Source: Przewalskia tangutica
Taxonomy: Eukaryota > Streptophyta > Magnoliopsida > Solanales > Solanaceae
DNA: 64,000 bases
Direction: 5' to 3'
Assembly (NCBI GenBank): GCA_029844215.1
Contig: CM056732.1
Coordinates: forward strand, 24,227,501 to 24,291,500
Of the stretch, positions 59,285-64,000 are shown in pieces. A program made the translations under genes and the position numbers. Position 1 is the first letter of the stretch, and the number at the start of each line of letters is the position of its first letter. Below the pieces are notes generated by a model, which saw only the letters and a program-made list of their open reading frames with translations, searched no databases and was not told the origin of the DNA.

Positions 59285-60429
59285 ATCCTTTCCCGGGAAG
59301 AGAAGCATTGAATACGATTGTGAAAGGATGGGGAGTTAAATGCCGTATTATACCATATGGCAAAGGCTGGACAGTGTTCAATTTCATGACGGAGGAAGAG
59401 CGCACTAATGTACTTCACGGAGGCCCTTATATGGTCTACGGGAAAACCATGATGCTCAAGGCTATCAATAAAGGAGTTCTTATAACGGATGATTTGTTTA
59501 TGGACATTCCTATTTGGGTCACTTTCCCGGACATTCCCCTTTCTATTTGGAGTGCAACGGGCCTTAGTAAGATTGCTTCACGTGTAGGAAAACCTCTTTA
59601 CACTGACCAATATACTAAGGAAAGGTCTAAAATGAACTATGCAAGAGTTCTAGTGGAAGTGGATGTTAGCAAGGAGCCGATAATGGATTTTGTCGTCAAA
59701 CTCCCCGATAATAGAAGGTATACTCAAAGGGTAAACTATGAGAATTACCCGGACTTTTGCTATCATTGTGCGGCTTTTGGACACAATCACTTGAAGTGTA
59801 GGAAGCTGAGGGATGATGTCAACATTGAAGAAACTCCAAAAACACGCAATACTGAGGTACCCCCTAACAACAAGGATGATTCTGCTCGTTTGAAGGTCAA
59901 CAAAGGTACGGGTGGAACCAACCCTCCTCCCCCTCATCCACCAACTTCTCAACATCCCGTAGATGCTGATAACTTGATGGACATTGAAGAAACTGAGCAC
60001 ACAACACCTCCTGATACCGGAAGCTTGGGAGAAGTATCACGTCCGCGGTCCTCCGGTTTGGGTCATTCTGGCCCATCATGTTTGCGGGATTCTCTAGCAA
60101 AGTCCTCACTGCCTAATTCTCACAATGGCAGTACACAACATGTTAGGATGAGGGGTGAGTCAAAACATTCTGATTCTGAGATGCCTATGAACCCGCCACC
60201 TTTGGATGAAGTTACATACAACGGTGCTACGGAAAAGGCTCAGCTTGTGTCAAGTAACGTTAACTTTGAACGCGGGGAACATAGCTTGGCTGGTACACAA
60301 GTTATGGCTTCCAGCAACAAAGATGATGGATGGCAAGAGGTTTTGTCCAAAAAGAATGGGCCGAAAAGCAGTGGGAAAGCGAAGGCAGCTAAGCGCGGAG
60401 GTGCTAATAAAACCTCCTTTGTTTCCTAA
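59285..60429 (+). pseudogene. LINE ORF1, 5'-truncated: DUF4283 and CCHC nucleic-acid binding protein
   Basis: This is an RNA-binding chaperone that would coat LINE RNA. The LINE-derived part is open for 381 codons up to the TAA at 60427-60429. The DUF4283 domain covers the first ~130 residues (VKGWGVKCRIIPYGKGWTVF, then PIWVTFPDIPLSIWSATGL). DUF4283-associated zinc knuckle: DFCYHCAAFGHNHLKCRKL. Then a long Pro/Ser-rich region ends in a basic tail, DGWQEVLSKKNGPKSSGKAK. The N-terminal start is missing. The open frame continues upstream into LTR E to an ATG at 59071, a chance fusion that adds 71 non-LINE codons. Confidence 0.88.
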
Positions 60430-61195
60430 TGAAAATACTTTGTTGGAATGTCCGTGGTCTTTGCGGACAAAGGGATAGGGCTGCCACGCAAGCTCTAGTG
60501 TGTAGTATCACAAAACAGCATGACGCGGCTATGATTTGTCTATTGGAAACTAAGTTATCACGACGAGGCCAGTCTTTCTACTCAAAGATTCAAAGCGTGG
60601 AAGTTTTGCTCAAATTTGGAATTCATTGGAGCGGTAGAATGCTATTACTTTGGGATCCATCCGTGGTTTGTTGCGAAGTCGGGTATGGACTCTCAGCATA
60701 TCCATGTCCAGGCAAGTTGCAATATAACACAAGTGTCCTTCCTTGCCACATTTGTGTACCCGGTTTATAGCATCTCGGATAGAAGGATGCTTTGGCATCA
60801 CCTTTCTCACCTGGGCGTTGGCATCACTAAGCCTTGGATGATTATGGGAGATTTCAACACTTACTGCAACCCTAATGATAAGGTGGGGGGTCCTCCTCTC
60901 ACGCCTTATGCACTTAGGGATCTTGGAGATTTCAGGAATTCTCATGGACTAGAAGATGCTCCTTCTACACTTGGACGAATGGTTCGATTTGGTCTAAGCT
61001 TGATAGAGTGTTGATGAATCAAAATTGGAGTGATTTGACCCTAGAATGCACGGCCAATTTCATGCCTATGGAGCCTGTCTCGGACCACTGTCCTGTGATA
61101 GCCACGATTATTGCATCCTATAATGTTGGGAAACGCCCTTTCAAGTTCATGAATATGTGGCTTTCTCACCCAGCCTTTGAGAACATTATGACTTC
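60429..61195 (+). pseudogene. LINE ORF2, apurinic-type endonuclease domain, frameshifted
   Basis: ORF2 starts at an ATG overlapping the ORF1 stop (TAATG at 60427-60431). MKILCWNVRGLCG is the standard start of the endonuclease that nicks target DNA. ICLLETKL follows. The frame moves by one near 60610, giving FVYPVYSISDRRMLWHHL and the catalytic MGDFNTYCNP. It moves back near 61000, with the last motif SDHCPVI at about 61080. All core motifs can be found, but at least two frameshifts separate them. Confidence 0.88.
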
Positions 61196-63470
61196 ATGTT
61201 GGAGACAAGACATATTGGGAAGCCTTCGGTCGTCCTAACCTCCAAATTGAAAGCCTTGAAGCAACCTTTAAGGGCTTTGAACATAAGTGACTTTGGAGGT
61301 ATCGAACAAAGAGCAAAAGGGGCAAGCATAGAGTTCAAGGAGGCTATCAATGCACACATGGAAAATCCCTTTGATGAGGAGCTTAAAGCCAAGGGGAAGT
61401 CCTCAAGAGCTAGAGCAAACACCTTACTGGAAGCTGAAAGACACTTCATAAGGCAGAAGTCAAGACAGAAGCACTTGATTGGAAGTGATAGATGTTCCAA
61501 ATACTTTCATAGTTTGATCAAAAGGAGTAATGTCAGGAACTCCATTAACTTTCTTGTTAAAGCTAATGGTACTACCACTACATCACCAGAAGAAGTTAGG
61601 AAGTTGCTTGTTGAATTTTACAAGGATCTATTAGGTACTTCCCGACCCACTACCAACTTTGATCCTGATGTGTTCACCATGGCCCAAAGCTGAGTGAAGA
61701 AGAGAGATTACAGCTTTGCATTTCATCACCCCAAAGGAGATTTGGGAAGCACTCTCTGATATAGGCAATGACAAGGCACCTGGACCAGATGGTTATACGG
61801 CTGCCTTCTTCAAGAATAGATGGAAAGATGTGGGCCATGATGTTGTAAGATGTGTCCAAGAGTTCTTCTCTACTGGAGTTCTTTTGAAGCAGGTTAATCA
61901 TACCATCATTACCCTGCTACCAAAAACTGATCATGATCCCAAGGTAAATGATTTCAGGCCCATCGGATTGACTAATGTGATCTATAAGATCATCACAAAG
62001 ATTCTAGCTAACAGAATGGCATTGATCCTTCCTTCTCTCATTGACAAATCCCAAGGGGCTTTTGTGAAAGGAAGAAACATGATGGACAACGTATATGTGG
62101 CACAAGAGCTTGTGAGAGGATTTAATAGAGCCAGAGTCTCACCAAGATGTATGCTTATGGTGGACCTTCGTAAAGCATTCGATACGGTCTCTTGGAGCTT
62201 CCTCGAATTGGTACTAAGAAGTCTAAAATTTCCAGACAGATTTACAAGATGGATCATGGAATGTGTTAGCTCAACCTCCTTCTCCCTTTCTATCAATTGT
62301 CATCTACATGGATACTTCAAAGGAAAGCGCGGCCTAAGACAAGGTGATCCTATGTCCCCTACTCTCTTTATCTTGTGCATGGAATACCTCTCAAGGATGC
62401 TTAAAATGAAGGCTGGGGCAAGAGCTTTCTCATATTTTCCAAAGTGTAAGAAATTGGGCATTACTCATCTGGCATTCGCGGATGACCTCATGCTTTTTGC
62501 CAAAGGAGATATATCTTCAGTTGGGATTCTTATGAATTGTCTGGAAGAGTTGGAGGCTGCCTCAGGATTAAATCTTAACCCAGCTAAATCCTCTGTCTAC
62601 TTAGCGGGAATGCATTCTACAGTTTGGGACTTGATATTGTCCAGAGTGGGTTTCGCCATTGGAAGCTTTCCGGTACGATACTTGGGGATCCCTTTGTCCC
62701 CAATTTCAGTCTCGGTGGATCAATTTTCCCCATTCACTAGTGCTATTTCGAATTACATTCAGAAATGGGGCATCACACCCTTATCTTTGGTAGTGGAACT
62801 AATCAGTCGGTCGTCGAGGGTTGAGAGCTTTTGGTTAGCACTTCCTATCCCGGCCACTATTATCAACAAGGTATGGTCTGATTGTATTCAGTTCTTATGG
62901 GGAGGGAAACCACCAAGAGTTGCTTGGGATATCATTTGCTTGCCTCAAACTGAGGGTGGCTTGGGTCTTATGAACATCAAGGAATGGAATCATGCCCTGC
63001 TATCCAGGACGATTTGGCAAACTCACACGGAAGTTGATTCCCTATGGGTCCAATGGATCAATAGCCACTATTTGAGAGATATTACAATTTGGGACTATGA
63101 GGTACGTCCTAGGGACTCCCCCTTATTCAAAAAGATTTGTGGGATTCGAGACAAATTTGTTACTATCTTTGGTAGCCATGGTGATGCTATTGAGGGCTTT
63201 ACAAAATGTTGTGCCAACGGTATATTTGATTCAAGCCTCGTGTATGATATCTTGCGCACTCCGCAAGCTAAAAAGCCTTGGATGTCACAAATTTGGAAAG
63301 GCTTCATTCCTCCCAAATTCTCTTTTACTATGTGGCTAAATTGCAGAAAGCGGTTAGCTACAAAGGATACTCTATCATTTCTCAACTTGGAGGATAAATC
63401 TTGCGGGTTCTGCAAGCAAGCTAATGAAACAAGGGAACACCTCTTCTTTGCACCTTATATACACACATGA
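61196..63470 (+). pseudogene. LINE ORF2, reverse transcriptase and zinc region, broken
   Basis: 61196-61693 holds the region between endonuclease and RT (LLEAERHFIRQKSRQKHL, FYKDLLGTSRPT) and ends in a stop. After another shift, 61716-63470 is open for 584 codons: DKAPGPDGYTAAFFK, NDFRPIGLTNVIYKIITKIL, VDLRKAFDTVSW, KRGLRQGDPMSPTLFILCME and the catalytic FADDLMLF. LNPAKSSVYLAG and the thumb follow. A zf-RVT-like end, CGFCKQANETREHLFF, is cut by TGA at about 63468-63470. The active-site residues are present; the breaks make it inactive as it stands. Confidence 0.93.
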
Positions 63471-63746
63471 TTTGGAAGAGCATAAAAGATTGGTTGGGTA
63501 TTAGAAGAGATGACAACTGTTGAAAGCTCCCTTAAATGGATTAAGAAAGAACACCGCGGGACAAGCATTCGAGCCAAATCTATTTTGCTTACTTTTTGCA
63601 TAATGGTTTATGAGATTTGGAGGGCAAGAAACACAATGCTCTTTGAAGGCACAAGCTTTCCGGCAGAAGAGGTCATTGCAAGAATCAAAACAACATCTTA
63701 TAAAGTTCTCTATGATTTTATCCCCTCCTGTAATGGCACCTTTTGA
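63471..63746 (+). pseudogene. LINE ORF2 C-terminal tail
   Basis: After the stop, MIWKSIKDWLGI continues in one frame, and a short frame from 63510 ends LLTFCIMVYEIWRARNTMLF and SCNGTF, the usual C-terminus of plant LINE ORF2 (the 'Y-IW-ERN' block). Confidence 0.78.
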
Positions 63747-63881
63747 GTGACCACCCCTCCCCTCTATCTCTTCTTGTTTGCATTACGTTGAGGCTTGAGA
63801 TACCTCAACGACTGATTGTAGCCACTTCCTTTTCGTTATTAGTAATAATATTTGCATTTACCTAAAAAAAAAAAAAAAAAA
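63747..63881 (+). other. LINE 3' UTR and poly(A) tail
   Basis: A short 3' UTR of about 117 bp ends GCATTTACCT followed by 18 A. GAGATACCTCAACGACTGAT-type text and a TAGTAATAATA stretch precede the tail. The TSD follows directly. Confidence 0.9.
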
Positions 63882-64000
63882 CTATGACGGGACAGGGCCC
63901 CGTCATACCCTGAATGTACACAAATCTACAGTGACAGGGAAAATCATACCCAAAAGATAAGCCTCCGGAGAAACGGGGCTTTCCCAGCGAAACGGTGATC

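Larger units (their letters stand above)
59285..63881 (+). mobile_element. LINE (non-LTR retrotransposon), 5'-truncated, with poly(A) and TSD
   Basis: About 4.6 kb, with ORF1 (DUF4283 plus CCHC), ORF2 (endonuclease, reverse transcriptase, C-terminal zinc region), a short 3' UTR and 18 A at 63864-63881. The 15-bp TSD ACTATGACGGGACAG lies at 59270-59284 and 63881-63895. ORF1 begins mid-protein, so the 5' end is truncated. It is the most recent layer, with a perfect TSD and an intact tail. Confidence 0.95.
51944..64000 (+). mobile_element. Del/Tekay-like gypsy element D, 3' LTR beyond window
   Basis: The 5' LTR is 51944-55012, the primer site 55017-55028 and the internal region 55013-59040. The element is then interrupted by minus-strand LTR E just before its polypurine tract. 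The family is the same as A and B by collinear LTR and pol. The left flank is GAAGG (51939-51943); the matching TSD would be outside the window. Confidence 0.85.
59041..64000 (-). mobile_element. Minus-strand Del-type LTR E, split by the LINE and running off the window
   Basis: 59041-59284 and 63882-64000 together read as the start of a minus-strand Del LTR: TGTCACGACCCGACCCCGGG, then CGGCATATATATA, then GACGGGACAGGGCCCCGTCATACC. It is related to both A' and C. It entered element D next to a TTTTT run; its right end and TSD are outside. Confidence 0.85.

Overview
This window is plant nuclear DNA made entirely of nested retrotransposons. I find no host gene, tRNA, rRNA or CRISPR array. The families seen are Ty1/copia, Athila-like Ty3/gypsy with a tRNA-Asp primer site, long-LTR Del/Tekay-like chromoviruses with a tRNA-iMet primer site, and a DUF4283-type LINE. 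Together they indicate pericentromeric or other heterochromatin of a eudicot. Solanaceae or a related asterid is plausible from the style of the Del gag and LTRs, but this is a weak inference.

The oldest layer is one decayed copia element on the minus strand, cut into five pieces: 1-963, 9376-9855, 28643-28997, 50311-50399 and 51721-51943. Going from high to low coordinate, the pieces read gag, gag zinc-knuckle flank, protease/pre-integrase, then integrase core and linker. Five insertions separate or bound them: an Athila-like element (964-9370, TSD TTCAA), Del element A (9856-28642, 3' end lost), Del element B (28998-50305, TSD GTTAC/ATTAC), an Athila-like solo LTR (50400-51715, TSD ACGCA) and Del element D (51944 to beyond the window).

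A second layer sits inside these. Minus-strand Del element A' (15569-25430, TSD ACGAC) is in A. Minus-strand gag-only element C (31724-40545, TSD TACAT) is in the 5' LTR of B. A truncated minus-strand Athila-like piece (47660-50047) is in the 3' LTR of B. A minus-strand Del-type LTR called E (from 59041) is in D. A third layer is the LINE (59285-63881, poly(A) tail, 15-bp TSD) inside E.

All coding regions are relics of retrotransposon proteins. The best preserved are the gag of C (one stop), the LINE ORF1 (open but 5'-truncated), the LINE reverse transcriptase and the Athila-like retropepsin. The plus-strand Del elements keep only broken protease, RNase H and integrase.

The points most worth checking are: a GC-rich palindromic LTR module that recurs as four ~60-bp units ahead of the Athila-like 3' ORF; a hairpin kept in seven Del LTRs; a TAATG overlap between the LINE ORFs; the rule that every plus-strand Del element carries a minus-strand Del relative; and a systematic CAGT/CGAT and CCAG/CG difference between otherwise matching LTR copies that may be base-calling error. 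Coordinates of intact element ends are set by TG...CA ends and TSDs. Ends of decayed coding relics are approximate.
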